64,000 nt of DNA from Prochlorococcus sp. MIT 0603 (GCF_000760215.1 NZ_JNAW01000003.1:1-64000), one strand, 5' to 3'; numbered from the stretch's first letter, positions 7,191 through 15,520 are shown. Translations and numbers: made by a program. Notes: generated by a model from the sequence alone, not told the origin.

Positions 7191-8288
7191 ATGCAAACCT
7201 ATGGAAATCCAGACCCCACCTATGGGTGGTGGGTTGGTAACTCTGTAGTAACCAACAAGTCAAGTCGATTTATAGGCTCGCATGTTGCGCATACAGGATT
7301 AATTGCATTTACAGCAGGAGCAAACACCCTATGGGAGCTTGCTCGCTACAACCCAGAAATCCCAATGGGTCATCAAGGGATGGTAAGCATTCCTCATTTG
7401 GCTTCTATAGGTATTGGTTTTGACCAAGCAGGAGTTTGGACAGGTCAAGATGTTGCCTTTATTGGTATTTTCCATCTTATCTGCTCATTTGTTTACGCAC
7501 TTGCAGGACTCTTACATTCAAGAGTCTTTAGTCCAGATACTCAGAACTCCTCTGGTTTATTTGCTGATGATCGTCCAGAGCATCGCCAAGCTGCGAGGTA
7601 CAAGCTTGAATGGGACAATCCCGACAATCAGACATTTATCTTAGGCCACCATTTAATTTTCTTTGGTGTGGCTTGCATATGGTTTGTTGAATGGGCTAAA
7701 TGGCATGGTATTTATGATCCTGCAATAGGTGCTGTTCGCCAGGTTGAATACAACCTAAACTTGAACGCTATATGGAACCATCAATTTGACTTCCTAACTA
7801 TTGATAGTCTTGAAGATGTAATGGGTGGCCATGCTTTCTTAGCTTTTGCTGAGATTCTTGGAGGAGCTCATCACATAGCCACAAAAATGGGTTCTGGACT
7901 TCTTGGTGAATACACAGAGTTCAAAGGGAAGAATGTTCTTTCTGCTGAAGCAGTTCTTTCTTGGTCATTAGCTGGTATTGGCTGGATGGCCATTATTGCT
8001 GCATTTTGGTGTGCTACCAATACAACTGTCTATCCAGAAGCTTGGTATGGTGAGCCTCTAGCACTTAAGTTTGGCATCTCTCCTTACTGGATAGATACAG
8101 GCAATATGGATGGAGTTGTAACTGGCCATACTTCACGTGCTTGGCTAACTAATGTTCATTACTACTTAGGATTCTTCTTTATTCAAGGTCACTTATGGCA
8201 CGCAATTCGTGCACTTGGCTTTGACTTTAAAAGAGTTACAAATGCAGTGGCAAACTTAGATAGCCAGAAGATCACTTTGGCTGATTAA
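7191..8288 (+). CDS. pcb: Prochlorophyte chlorophyll a/b-binding antenna protein Pcb
   Basis: A 365-residue thylakoid membrane protein of the CP43/IsiA superfamily, which binds divinyl chlorophylls a and b and feeds excitation to photosystem I or II. It opens with the Pcb signature MQTYGNPDPTYGWWVGNS and has six membrane spans with conserved His ligands, for example in HVAHTGLIAF (residues 32-41), FILGHHLIFFG (near 147-157), GGHAFLAFAEILGGAHH (near 211-227) and VHYYLGFFFIQGHLWHA (near 321-337). It lacks the large lumenal loop of CP43, as expected for Pcb. Low-light strains carry several pcb paralogues; I cannot assign this one to the photosystem I or II type from sequence alone. A strong terminator follows and a long leader precedes. 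Confidence 0.95.
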   Translation: MQTYGNPDPTYGWWVGNSVVTNKSSRFIGSHVAHTGLIAFTAGANTLWELARYNPEIPMGHQGMVSIPHLASIGIGFDQAGVWTGQDVAFIGIFHLICSFVYALAGLLHSRVFSPDTQNSSGLFADDRPEHRQAARYKLEWDNPDNQTFILGHHLIFFGVACIWFVEWAKWHGIYDPAIGAVRQVEYNLNLNAIWNHQFDFLTIDSLEDVMGGHAFLAFAEILGGAHHIATKMGSGLLGEYTEFKGKNVLSAEAVLSWSLAGIGWMAIIAAFWCATNTTVYPEAWYGEPLALKFGISPYWIDTGNMDGVVTGHTSRAWLTNVHYYLGFFFIQGHLWHAIRALGFDFKRVTNAVANLDSQKITLAD

Positions 8289-8348
8289 AAAATCTACAAT
8301 TTAGTTTATGGTTGTTTTATATTAAACTTCTATAAACTAGATTTCTTT

Positions 8349-8379
8349 AAACCCCGTCAATTTAGACGGGGTTTTTTTT
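8349..8379 (+). terminator. Rho-independent terminator after pcb
   Basis: A perfect inverted repeat ACCCCGTC (8351-8358) and GACGGGGT (8365-8372) with a six-base loop, flanked by AA/TT pairs and followed by a run of eight Ts to 8379. It lies 60 bases after the pcb stop and should end the abundant pcb transcript. Confidence 0.93.
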
Positions 8380-8589
8380 CGCCTATCAAATTATTTATTA
8401 AAGGTGACGACTCATTTCATTCATCTGGGATGACTATGTATAAATGCTTGAGTTATTACTCTTATAGACAGACAAGTCATATTGATATAGAAAGAAAAGA
8501 GCCTGTCAAGATATTTACTTCCATTTGCAGTAAATACTCACATAAGGCTTCGGGGGCTATCTTTTTACCGCATTTGTGCCCTCATCAAA

Positions 8590-8603
8590 ATCCTAAGGAG
8601 GAT
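8590..8603 (+). promoter_or_regulatory. Strong Shine-Dalgarno sequence inside a possible hairpin
   Basis: AAGGAGG at 8595-8601 is a near-perfect Shine-Dalgarno sequence eight bases before the ATG at 8610 and decides that start. The flanks ATCCT (8590-8594) and AGGAT (8599-8603) are complementary, so the site could fold into a small hairpin with AAGG in the loop. Whether it folds in vivo is unknown. Confidence 0.6.
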
Positions 8604-8609
8604 AAACAG

Positions 8610-8732
8610 ATGACTTATCTCACAAACTACTTCCCAACTCTTATTGGCTTGACTTTAGTATGGTTTGTCGCCCTAGGAATGCGTGAGTTGATCAAGGAAG
8701 CCTCAATAGTTATGAAGAAATCAAATGCTTAG
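8610..8732 (+). CDS. Small membrane protein, 40 residues
   Basis: Starts MTYLTNYFPTLIGLTLVWFV, continues with ALGMRELIKEA and a basic end KKSNA. It has one membrane helix (residues about 8-26) and a charged cytoplasmic-type tail. The start is set by the AAGGAGG site directly upstream; the frame stays open for 60 codons further upstream to an ATG at 8430, but that extension is low-complexity, Ser/His/Cys-rich and not protein-like. The size suits a small subunit of a thylakoid or plasma-membrane complex, but no family is recognised. It follows the pcb terminator, so it has its own promoter. Confidence 0.7.
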   Translation: MTYLTNYFPTLIGLTLVWFVALGMRELIKEASIVMKKSNA

Positions 8733-8775
8733 GTTCCGACAAGTCATTTTGCAGTTTCCTTCATTGACTCTTTGA

Positions 8776-9273
8776 ATGGATTTATCAGAGATAAAAACGA
8801 TTTCGCCTTTATATAATTATTGGTTATCAGAACAAACAGATGAAGATGAAAGAGAAAGGCTTTTAATTGCAAATACAGATAGCAAAGCAGTTTATCTATT
8901 TAAAGAAGAGCCTTACAAATGGGAGAGTCTATTTCAAAGTATTAGCAGGGAAATAATAAATGGTGACAATGATTCAATTCGTGGGATGAAAGTTTTACTA
9001 GATACAATTTCCATTAGTAAAAGAAATGAAATAATTGAATTATTTTCATGCAATGGCTTCTTTAATGAAGCAACTATCAAGCAACTATCAAGTATATCAA
9101 TTTCAGAATTTCAAAGAAAATCTAAGACTAATAGGCTTAGATTTTTAAGAATATTATTGGTGATTTTCACAAATCCATATGGAATAACAATAAAAAGAAA
9201 AAAAAATCATCTATATGAGTTCACAGGCTCTTTTATAAATAACTTAAGGCAAAGAAGGTTTGGCTTTCATTAA
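8776..9273 (+). CDS. Hypothetical protein, 165 residues
   Basis: A soluble, helix-rich protein with an acidic N-terminal half (SEQTDEDERERLL near residues 18-30) and a very basic C-terminal third (KRKKNHLYEF, LRQRRFGFH). No signal peptide, membrane segment or Cys-rich motif. It lies 43 bases after the 40-residue membrane peptide on the same strand and may be cotranscribed. I do not recognise a family. Asn, Ile and Lys richness matches the AT-rich genome, so there is no sign of foreign origin. Confidence 0.65.
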   Translation: MDLSEIKTISPLYNYWLSEQTDEDERERLLIANTDSKAVYLFKEEPYKWESLFQSISREIINGDNDSIRGMKVLLDTISISKRNEIIELFSCNGFFNEATIKQLSSISISEFQRKSKTNRLRFLRILLVIFTNPYGITIKRKKNHLYEFTGSFINNLRQRRFGFH

Positions 9274-9368
9274 AAAAATCATATTAATCATCATGGGATG
9301 AAGATTTAAGGTTAAGTTCTCTTTATTTTAGTTATAGTTTCCAAGCCTTCTTTTACTCAGATATTTTC

Positions 9369-10016
9369 ATGAGTGTTCAATTATTGAGTGATTATCAAAG
9401 GAGTAAAGATGACAATACAGATGATTCGATATTTTATTCTCAACCAAGATTTGTTCATCACTTAGATGAGGCATTTCGGCAAAGACTTACTGCTTTGTAT
9501 AGAGAAAAGATCAAATCATCATGCATAATTTTAGATCTAATGTCTAGTTGGGTAAGCCATCTCCCAAAAGAAATTAAATACAAAAAAGTCATTGGTCATG
9601 GCCTTAACTTAATTGAACTGGAAAAAAATAAGCGCTTAGATTCCCATTGGGTTCAGGATTTAAATAGCAATCAGAATTTACCGTTAGATGATGACTCAAT
9701 TGATGTTTGTTTAATGGTTGCCGCATGGCAGTATTTACAGTATCCCGAAAACTTAGCGCTAGAGCTAAGGCGCGTAATAAGAGATCAAGGGCAATTGATA
9801 ATTTCTTTTTCTAATAGAGCTTTTTGGAGCAAAGCTCCAAAAGTATGGACCGAAGGCTCAGATTTTGATCATATTAATTATATTAAAAATGTCTTATCTG
9901 CTCAGGGTTGGCCTGAGCCAGAGTACATTTACGAGTCAACAAAAAGAGAAGGCGCATTGTCTTTTTTAATGGGACATGGGGATCCTTTCTTCTCAGTCTT
10001 AGCATCAAATATCTAA
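9369..10016 (+). CDS. SAM-dependent methyltransferase, class I, type 11-like
   Basis: A 215-residue protein. Motif I is the unusual form ILDLMSSWVSHLP (residues about 54-66) in place of the glycine-rich loop; the same LDLMSSW form is known to me from a cyanobacterial and plant methyltransferase group. Later blocks are LPLDDDSIDVCLMVAAWQYL (near 99-118, motif II-like) and LALELRRVIRDQGQLIISFSN (motif III), as in type 11 enzymes. The substrate is unknown. It stands alone on the plus strand and ends before a convergent SemiSWEET gene. The methyltransferase fold is well supported; activity with this motif I is inference. Confidence 0.75.
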   Translation: MSVQLLSDYQRSKDDNTDDSIFYSQPRFVHHLDEAFRQRLTALYREKIKSSCIILDLMSSWVSHLPKEIKYKKVIGHGLNLIELEKNKRLDSHWVQDLNSNQNLPLDDDSIDVCLMVAAWQYLQYPENLALELRRVIRDQGQLIISFSNRAFWSKAPKVWTEGSDFDHINYIKNVLSAQGWPEPEYIYESTKREGALSFLMGHGDPFFSVLASNI

Positions 10017-10176
10017 GATCTTATTTATAAAGAATGTGATTTATAGTAATTATAAGTTCTTAGCAAAACCCATCTTAAATTCAGAAGAATATTGCTCAAT
10101 ATATTTTACCTCATTTGTATTAATATAAATAATAATCCCACAAAGAATCATATAGTAGCAGGCTGATTTTAATCAA

Positions 10177-10467
10177 TTATAGATTACTTTTTTCAGGTGT
10201 TTCATTTTTATCAAAAATAAATTTAAGGACCAATATCGCTAATCCTAATACGAATGTTATAACATTAAATAAAATAACAGGAAAAGAATGTATCTCCCAT
10301 CCATAAACCTCCCAAAGCACTATTCCGAATATAAACATAATAAACATAACATATGAGATATCCTTAGCTGACTTTGAATTCCATACTTTTAGTAGTTGAG
10401 GGACGAATGCAACTGTTGTAAGTGTTCCCGCAACTAAACCAAGTAAATCTATAGAGTCAATGTTCAT
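10177..10467 (-). CDS. SemiSWEET family sugar transporter
   Basis: A 96-residue membrane protein with three hydrophobic helices, the triple-helix bundle of SemiSWEET. The PQ-loop signature is in FVPQLLKVWNSKSAKDISY (residues about 21-39), followed by WEVYGW and a third helix VILFNVITFVLGLAILVLKF split near residue 75. SemiSWEETs dimerise and carry sugars by facilitated diffusion across the plasma membrane. Length is usual. It is a single gene on the minus strand; the substrate is unknown. In a photoautotroph it could move sucrose or glucose, which is inference. Confidence 0.85.
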   Translation of the reverse strand: MNIDSIDLLGLVAGTLTTVAFVPQLLKVWNSKSAKDISYVMFIMFIFGIVLWEVYGWEIHSFPVILFNVITFVLGLAILVLKFIFDKNETPEKSNL

Positions 10468-10742
10468 CAGAAATAACTCCTTAAGGAATGAATAATTTTT
10501 GGCGGCTAAAAAGATTGCTGAAATATTAATATATATTATTTACAGATCTTTAGTCTACTAGCTTTACCTCTCATAGTGATTACAAATTAAATTCTCTTTA
10601 GGCTACTTTCCTCTTGCCATGGGAATGAAGCTATATCCCATCACATTAGTAGTTATTGCTTAGGTACTTTATCTATTTTAATTATTTTGCAATAACATAG
10701 ATATATTATGCTAAAACTAATTACCTAGATTTAAATATTTTA

Positions 10743-10889
10743 ATGCCTATCTCAAAAGACATCTTGACTATTGCTGAAGAGAAAGATTCTATAGATTCCT
10801 ACTTTGAGTGTATTGCTTCTTGCGGTATAGACGAGAAAGACAATGAATGCGTTACAGAGTGCTTAGAAGTACATTTAAAACAGAATTGA
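10743..10889 (+). CDS. Twin CX3C small protein, 48 residues
   Basis: Reads MPISKDILTIAEEKDSIDSY and continues FECIASCGIDEKDNECVTEC, ending LEVHLKQN. Cys23, Cys27, Cys36 and Cys40 form CX3C-X8-CX3C on two predicted short helices, a helical hairpin layout as in CHCH or twin CX3C proteins, which hold two disulfides or a metal. It is acidic and lacks a signal peptide, so it is probably cytosolic. Function unknown; redox or metal handling is inference. The clean Cys spacing supports a real gene. Confidence 0.7.
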   Translation: MPISKDILTIAEEKDSIDSYFECIASCGIDEKDNECVTECLEVHLKQN

Positions 10890-10954
10890 ACTTTTTGACA
10901 GCTTCTAATTAAGCCTTATATAAATCCTAAAAGCCTAGCTCTTGAAGATTCCTT

Positions 10955-11122
10955 TTATTCTTCATCGTTCTGGTTGCCTTTGAAAAAATTAGAAATAATC
11001 CCATAAAGGGCTCCAAATGCCCATGAACCTAATAAGAGCCCAACAACAACAAGTGCGATTGAGAATGCTGATACACCAGCATCATTTGGTCCATAATGAA
11101 TAGCAGGGTCAAAAGGGTCCAT
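10955..11122 (-). CDS. Small membrane protein, 55 residues
   Basis: Starts MDPFDPAIHYGPNDAGVSAF; residues about 18-45 are a hydrophobic helix with GLLLGSWAFGALYG, and the tail FKGNQNDEE is polar and acidic. It faces the twin CX3C gene convergently across 65 bases. The N-terminal PNDAG and Gly-rich helix look conserved-protein-like. No family recognised. Confidence 0.6.
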   Translation of the reverse strand: MDPFDPAIHYGPNDAGVSAFSIALVVVGLLLGSWAFGALYGIISNFFKGNQNDEE

Positions 11123-11321
11123 AGGGGAAATTCATAAAGGATATCTCGGAAGACTCTTATGACTCATGAAAATCTTAAGAGTTGCTTTCTGTTCCTTAAT
11201 ACTAGATGGAACAATTAGAGCTTTCAAAAGAACTTTGTATTATTAAATTTCAAAAATTCTAAGAGTTCTGTAAATAGTGTTTCTAAAGACAGTTAAAACA
11301 TGTTTTTATTCTATAAAAAAA

Positions 11322-11510
11322 TTAACTGGAGAAGGACCTTATTAAGCCTGATTCAGATTGAGTCTTATGATTAATCTGCCTTAAGTACCTTTTTCTTTGT
11401 CCGCTATCCTCTATTTCCACATGCCAACCACATGAAAGTCTATGGTCTATTTCTTCAAAGATAATAGAGTCTAATAACCTTTTAGCAGGTCTCTTCTTTG
11501 GATTAATCAT
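11322..11510 (-). CDS. Small basic hypothetical protein, 62 residues
   Basis: Begins MINPKKRPAKRLLDSIIFEE and contains CGWHVEIEDSGQRKRYLRQI. Mixed helix-strand composition with a basic N terminus, one Cys, no membrane segment. It is transcribed away from the DUF1499 gene, with about 80 bases between them. Function unknown. Confidence 0.5.
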   Translation of the reverse strand: MINPKKRPAKRLLDSIIFEEIDHRLSCGWHVEIEDSGQRKRYLRQINHKTQSESGLIRSFSS

Positions 11511-11592
11511 GTCTCTTTATAATAAAAATAAAGTATTTTGTCAATCCTTCCTATGATTTTGCATTGCTATCCCAACAAATATAGTTTAACTC

Positions 11593-12006
11593 ATGAACAT
11601 TAAAGGGAGTCGATTACTTGTTCTCCTACAAATAATTATAATACTATTAATAGGATCAAACTCAGCAATGGCTTTAGACAGCTCAGGTAATTTATCAGAT
11701 TGCCTTATCAAAACTAATTGTATACGTGTTGAGTGGTCTTTCTCTAATTTAAATGAATCTTTTGATGCCCTAGTAAATATTGCCTCTTCATTACCTAGAG
11801 TCACTAAAATAGAAAGTAATCAGAACTATTGGCATGGCGTGGTAAGAAGCTTTGTATTTAGATTCCCAGATGATTTAGAGATTCTAAAAATCCCTTCTAA
11901 AAAGATAATTCAGGTGAAATCAGCCTCCAGGATAGGCGTAGGAGATCTTGGTGTAAATCAAAAGAGAATTAAAGACTTATATTCAGAACTACAAAAATCT
12001 ATCTAG
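11593..12006 (+). CDS. DUF1499 domain protein with signal peptide
   Basis: A 137-residue exported protein. Residues 1-27 form a signal peptide (basic start, hydrophobic core LLVLLQIIIILLIG, AMA cleavage-type end). The rest is DUF1499: a C-x5-C pair near residues 37-43 (CLIKTNCIRV), the central YWHGVVRSFVFRFPDDLEIL block and the C-terminal signature SASRIGVGDLGVNQKRI (near 114-130), all typical of the family. Members are found in cyanobacteria, plants and proteobacteria, with unknown function. Here it should act in the periplasm or thylakoid lumen. The next gene is convergent. Confidence 0.85.
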   Translation: MNIKGSRLLVLLQIIIILLIGSNSAMALDSSGNLSDCLIKTNCIRVEWSFSNLNESFDALVNIASSLPRVTKIESNQNYWHGVVRSFVFRFPDDLEILKIPSKKIIQVKSASRIGVGDLGVNQKRIKDLYSELQKSI

Positions 12007-12010
12007 GTGA

Positions 12011-12030
12011 ACTTAGGAATTCTCCTAAGT
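12011..12030. terminator. Possible weak bidirectional terminator
   Basis: Perfect 8-bp inverted repeat ACTTAGGA and TCCTAAGT with a four-base loop between two convergent genes. There is no immediate T-run on the plus strand, so function as a terminator is uncertain. Confidence 0.35.
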
Positions 12031-12038
12031 ATGATTCT

Positions 12039-12347
12039 TTAATCTTCTTTTTCTGATGCTTTTAAGGCTTGCAAGGCCATTTTTATATGCGCTTCCATAG
12101 CCCCAAGCGCTAAAAGACTTCTAGAGCCTTTTGATTTAACTATAGAATTTTCAAATTCACCAAGACTATCTAGTAAGTCTTTGCTCGCTGAAGACCAATT
12201 AACAACTAAACGTTGAAACGACTCTTCCTTATCTATAGATCCCTGGCAATAAGATGAAGACCCAGTTAAGTCTGGTTTTGCATCTGTTAGCAAACTATTT
12301 AGTTTTTTGTAGCTTATCGATTCTGGGACAGGAAGGATTTCGCTCAT
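12039..12347 (-). CDS. Hypothetical protein, about 102 residues
   Basis: Starts MSEILPVPESISYKKLNSLL from the ATG at 12347; a GTG three codons upstream is also in frame, but GGTGG just before the ATG fits a ribosome-binding site better. It is soluble and mostly helical with a pair of helices at residues 45-65 and 80-100 (MEAHIKMALQALKASEKED end). One Cys in SSSYCQGS. It looks like a conserved picocyanobacterial protein of unknown function. It lies downstream of no obvious partner. Confidence 0.65.
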   Translation of the reverse strand: MSEILPVPESISYKKLNSLLTDAKPDLTGSSSYCQGSIDKEESFQRLVVNWSSASKDLLDSLGEFENSIVKSKGSRSLLALGAMEAHIKMALQALKASEKED

Positions 12348-12508
12348 GACAACCACCTAGATTTTTATCTCAATATATCCTATAAACTGAAAGTTAATAG
12401 TTCTAGACTGGTGTAATCACCGCCATGCTATTAACCTCTTATTTATAATTAAATTTCGAGCCTAAGCTCTCTTCAAATCATATAAAAGTTTTCTCAAAGG
12501 GTTTTATT

Positions 12509-13912
12509 TTAGAAATGCTTCTTTATTAATTCTTGAAAGTGATTTCCCCGCTCCTCAAAGTTATTGTATAAGTCGAAGCTAGCACAAGCAGGTGAGAGTA
12601 AAATGGTTTTAATTGCTCTCTTTAAATAGATTTCAGATGATATTTCAACTGCTTCATTTAGCGTTTTTACGCTATAAACTTTACCTATAAAACCATTGCT
12701 TATTAATAATTTTCTTAATTTTTCTTTACTTTCTCCAAAAAGAATAACTGTGGAGACTTTCTGCTGAATATTTTTTATCCATTGAGTGGGGTCACCTTTT
12801 TTTAATTGACCGCCTGCAATAAGTATAGCTGGTCCTATAACTGATTTTAGAGCAATTGATGATGAATCAAAATTTGTAGCTTTACTATCATTAAAAATAT
12901 CTAAGTTCTTACTTGAATATACCTTTTGAAACCTGTGTTCTATACCTTGGAAACTACTTATAGCTTTCTCAATTTGTTTTGACGAAACACCTATTTCTCG
13001 TGCTGCAGCTGTAACTAATAATAAGTTTTGCAGATTATGTTCTCCACAGATATTTAGAACAGATGAGTCAAATAAAGGTTGTCCTCTTTCTGAGACTTTA
13101 CCGTCTGAGTCTATCCAAAAATCTATGGGATTGATATCTTTGTTTAAGCTTGGATTACTAGTACTAACCCATATTCCATCTGGCAATGTTGACTTATTAT
13201 TCCTTAAGTATTCATCATCAGCATTATAAATTCGTACCGAAGAATTTTCTATTAATTGACGTTTGATCCTGATGTAATTTTCGATTGATCCGTGCCTTTC
13301 AAGATGATCTGGAGTCAAAGTTGTCCATATTCCTATTTGAGGTGAAATTTCAGGAGCAGTCTCTATTTGATAACTGCTTAACTCCATTATCAACCATTTT
13401 GTTTTTTGTTCAGGTGATTTGTCTAATTCTATTGCAAGTTCACATGCGGCCTTCCCAACATTCCCTCCCAGGCGAGAGTTTATAAAGCTCTGGTTTAAAA
13501 CATGATTAAGCAAATGGGTAACTGTTGTTTTGCCATTAGTACCTGTTATCCCAACCCAAGGAATATTTTTAAGGTATTGCCAAGCTATTGAAATTTCTGA
13601 TTTAACCCTTATTCCTTTTTCTCTTAGAAAATTAAGCGTAGGGTTATCCCAAGGAATCCCAGGACTAGTTATTACCAAATCAATATAAGGCAACCATGGT
13701 TTAAAGCTGCTTATTGCAAGAGGTTTCCCAAGTTCTACTCTGATTCCCTTATCTTCTAAATCCTTAGCTAATTTAATTAAAGTTTTTTGCTGAGACTTTT
13801 CCAAAACAATAACTTTTTGACCTTTATTATTTAGCAGTTTTGCAACTGCCATCCCAGAGCTTCCCAAGCCTATTATGAGTGTTGCTTTATTGGGATGATC
13901 AAATCTGTTCAC
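12509..13912 (-). CDS. murD: UDP-N-acetylmuramoylalanine--D-glutamate ligase
   Basis: A 467-residue cytosolic Mur ligase that adds D-glutamate to UDP-MurNAc-L-alanine in peptidoglycan synthesis. The N-terminal Rossmann domain has GLGSSGMAVAKLL (residues 15-27), the central ATPase P-loop is GITGTNGKTT (121-130), and later family blocks include LTPDHLERHGS (near 198-208), GEHNLQN and the C-terminal DSKATN near residue 340. Length is normal. The start is GTG at 13912, which places the Rossmann motif correctly; the tRNA-Val gene lies directly upstream on the same strand, seven bases away, so the two may share a transcript. Confidence 0.96.
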   Translation of the reverse strand: MNRFDHPNKATLIIGLGSSGMAVAKLLNNKGQKVIVLEKSQQKTLIKLAKDLEDKGIRVELGKPLAISSFKPWLPYIDLVITSPGIPWDNPTLNFLREKGIRVKSEISIAWQYLKNIPWVGITGTNGKTTVTHLLNHVLNQSFINSRLGGNVGKAACELAIELDKSPEQKTKWLIMELSSYQIETAPEISPQIGIWTTLTPDHLERHGSIENYIRIKRQLIENSSVRIYNADDEYLRNNKSTLPDGIWVSTSNPSLNKDINPIDFWIDSDGKVSERGQPLFDSSVLNICGEHNLQNLLLVTAAAREIGVSSKQIEKAISSFQGIEHRFQKVYSSKNLDIFNDSKATNFDSSSIALKSVIGPAILIAGGQLKKGDPTQWIKNIQQKVSTVILFGESKEKLRKLLISNGFIGKVYSVKTLNEAVEISSEIYLKRAIKTILLSPACASFDLYNNFEERGNHFQELIKKHF

Positions 13913-13918
13913 AGGAAA

Positions 13919-13990
13919 TGGGCGATACTGGAATCGAACCAGTGACTCCTACCGTGTCAAGGTAGTGCTCTACCTCTGAGCTAATCGCCC
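13919..13990 (-). tRNA. tRNA-Val (anticodon GAC)
   Basis: The minus strand folds as a 72-base cloverleaf: acceptor stem GGGCGAT pairing with ATCGCCC, D-arm GCTCAGAGGTAGAGC, anticodon loop TTGACAC between CTACC and GGTAG, and T-arm with GGTTCGATTCC. Discriminator A; no encoded CCA. The anticodon GAC reads GUC and GUU. Confidence 0.96.
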
Positions 13991-14068
13991 GAAGAAAAAC
14001 CGACAAGAAGTTTAGTCCTAACTTAGGGTTCTTTTTAGCCAAGGTAGCAGTAAAGGCTTCTAGATAAT

Positions 14069-14860
14069 TTATTTTTTTATTAACTCCACTCTCCAACGTT
14101 CTTTCTTAGTCAGATTAAGGTCGAGTATTTCTATACTCCCCCTCCCTTCCATTTGAATTCTGTCACCTATAGAGATTGGTCTGCTAACGCTATTTATAGG
14201 TTGCCAATTAAGTCTTATTTTCCCTTCTTTTATTTGCTTTACAATCCTAGCTCTTGAGAAACCAAAACCTGCCGAGGCAATAGCATCTAATCTTTTAGAA
14301 GCCTCTACAGAGATGATCTTTCTGGTATTGCTATATGAAGGCAATCTCAATTCTGAAAGATCTAAAGCTTTAAATGTAACTTCTACATCTCTTATGAAAC
14401 CTTTACAATTATAAAGAGATTGCAAGGCCTCTGATGTACAGATTGCTTGAGCACCTCTATCCCCAGTTATCCATATATCTCCGATTGAGCCGTATTCAAT
14501 TCCTAACACTTTAAGCAATGCATTTTGAAAATCTTCAGGACTAGTTTTATCAAATAAAAAATTACCTTCTATTTTGATTGCACCTATAGGTAATTGCTTT
14601 AGATCTAAAATATCTTCAATACTATCTCTCTTAATTAAAATTCTTTGGCGTTCAGCATTTGGATAACCACCATTACTATAAAAATTTATATCAGCAATTC
14701 CTTCAAATATTTTGATTGCTTCATCCCTTACTGGAGCTGGGATAAAAGGTGTCCAAAATGATTCCCATGTAATGAAAACTCTTTCTACAATAGTCAAAAG
14801 TTGGTCTATCTCTTTTTTATAGATACAGCCTTTAAGTAATTTTTTTCTGGAAAGTTTCAA
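14069..14860 (-). CDS. S4 domain RNA-binding protein, YlmH / photosystem II S4 family
   Basis: A 263-residue protein. The N-terminal two thirds match the YlmH-type domain (FWTPFIPAPVRDEAI near residues 35-49, then SNGGYPNAERQRIL near 61-74, and GDIWITGDRGAQAIC near 126-140). The C-terminal third is an S4 RNA-binding domain: SKRLDAIASAGFGFSRARIV (188-207) followed by IKEGKIRLNWQPI. The cyanobacterial and plastid members are called photosystem II S4 domain proteins; YlmH of Gram-positives acts in rescue of stalled ribosomes. Which role applies here is open. Its ATG overlaps the stop of the upstream gene by four bases, implying translational coupling. Confidence 0.88.
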   Translation of the reverse strand: MKLSRKKLLKGCIYKKEIDQLLTIVERVFITWESFWTPFIPAPVRDEAIKIFEGIADINFYSNGGYPNAERQRILIKRDSIEDILDLKQLPIGAIKIEGNFLFDKTSPEDFQNALLKVLGIEYGSIGDIWITGDRGAQAICTSEALQSLYNCKGFIRDVEVTFKALDLSELRLPSYSNTRKIISVEASKRLDAIASAGFGFSRARIVKQIKEGKIRLNWQPINSVSRPISIGDRIQMEGRGSIEILDLNLTKKERWRVELIKK

Positions 14861-15420
14861 ATTAAACTAAGATTAATTGTTTCAATTGGATCTATTTCCT
14901 TTATAAGTTGCCAGGGCAATTCTATCTCAAACGGTGTTTCCATAAGAATCAGCCAAAATCCTTGCTCATTTCGCTTGAAAAGCGCCTTGAGATCCTCCTG
15001 AGATGTATTAACACTTCTTGCTCCAAAAAAACTGCCTATCCAGCCAGAAACCATCCCCAGAAGGCCTCCCAGGAAGGTTTGGGTGGCTCGGCTAAATCCA
15101 AATGCAGAAAAGGTTTCTAAGTTTGTCATTCCTGCAAAAGTTAATCCTGCTATAAAGCCAAAAGGCATAAGCCATAGTGACATTTTCTTTTGCCTATCTT
15201 TCCTAGACAGATCAGGGTTAAACATTTCCAACTCATTTATTTTGACTTTAGGAGGGTGATCTTTTGAAACCCTTACTTCTGTTGTTCTCAAGCTATCTGT
15301 TTTATCTGTTTTTGGCTCTATGACTTGAAAGTTGGAGATTGTAGTAGAACTAGAATTTAACTTTTCCCAGAATTCATATACTGTTTTTTCATGTTCAAGT
15401 ACCAATATGCAAATCGCCAT
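14857..15420 (-). CDS. Conserved hypothetical membrane protein
   Basis: A 187-residue protein from ATG 15420, chosen because GAGGAG lies just upstream; an upstream TTG at 15435 would swallow that ribosome-binding site. Residues about 85-130 hold two hydrophobic segments, the second a Gly-rich helix (FLGGLLGMVSGWIGSFFGA) that resembles a glycine-zipper. The N-terminal 80 residues are polar and the C terminus contains a GFWLILMETPFEIELPW strand-rich part. It overlaps the YlmH-like gene by four bases. I know the layout from cyanobacterial genomes but no function. Confidence 0.75.
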   Translation of the reverse strand: MAICILVLEHEKTVYEFWEKLNSSSTTISNFQVIEPKTDKTDSLRTTEVRVSKDHPPKVKINELEMFNPDLSRKDRQKKMSLWLMPFGFIAGLTFAGMTNLETFSAFGFSRATQTFLGGLLGMVSGWIGSFFGARSVNTSQEDLKALFKRNEQGFWLILMETPFEIELPWQLIKEIDPIETINLSLI

Positions 15421-15520
15421 GAGAATGCTCCTCAATTGTTTAAATTCTGACCTGTGTTATGGAAAACTGATCAAAAACATTTTGCTCATTAAAGTCTATT
15501 CAGGCATAGTTTCGCCTTAA

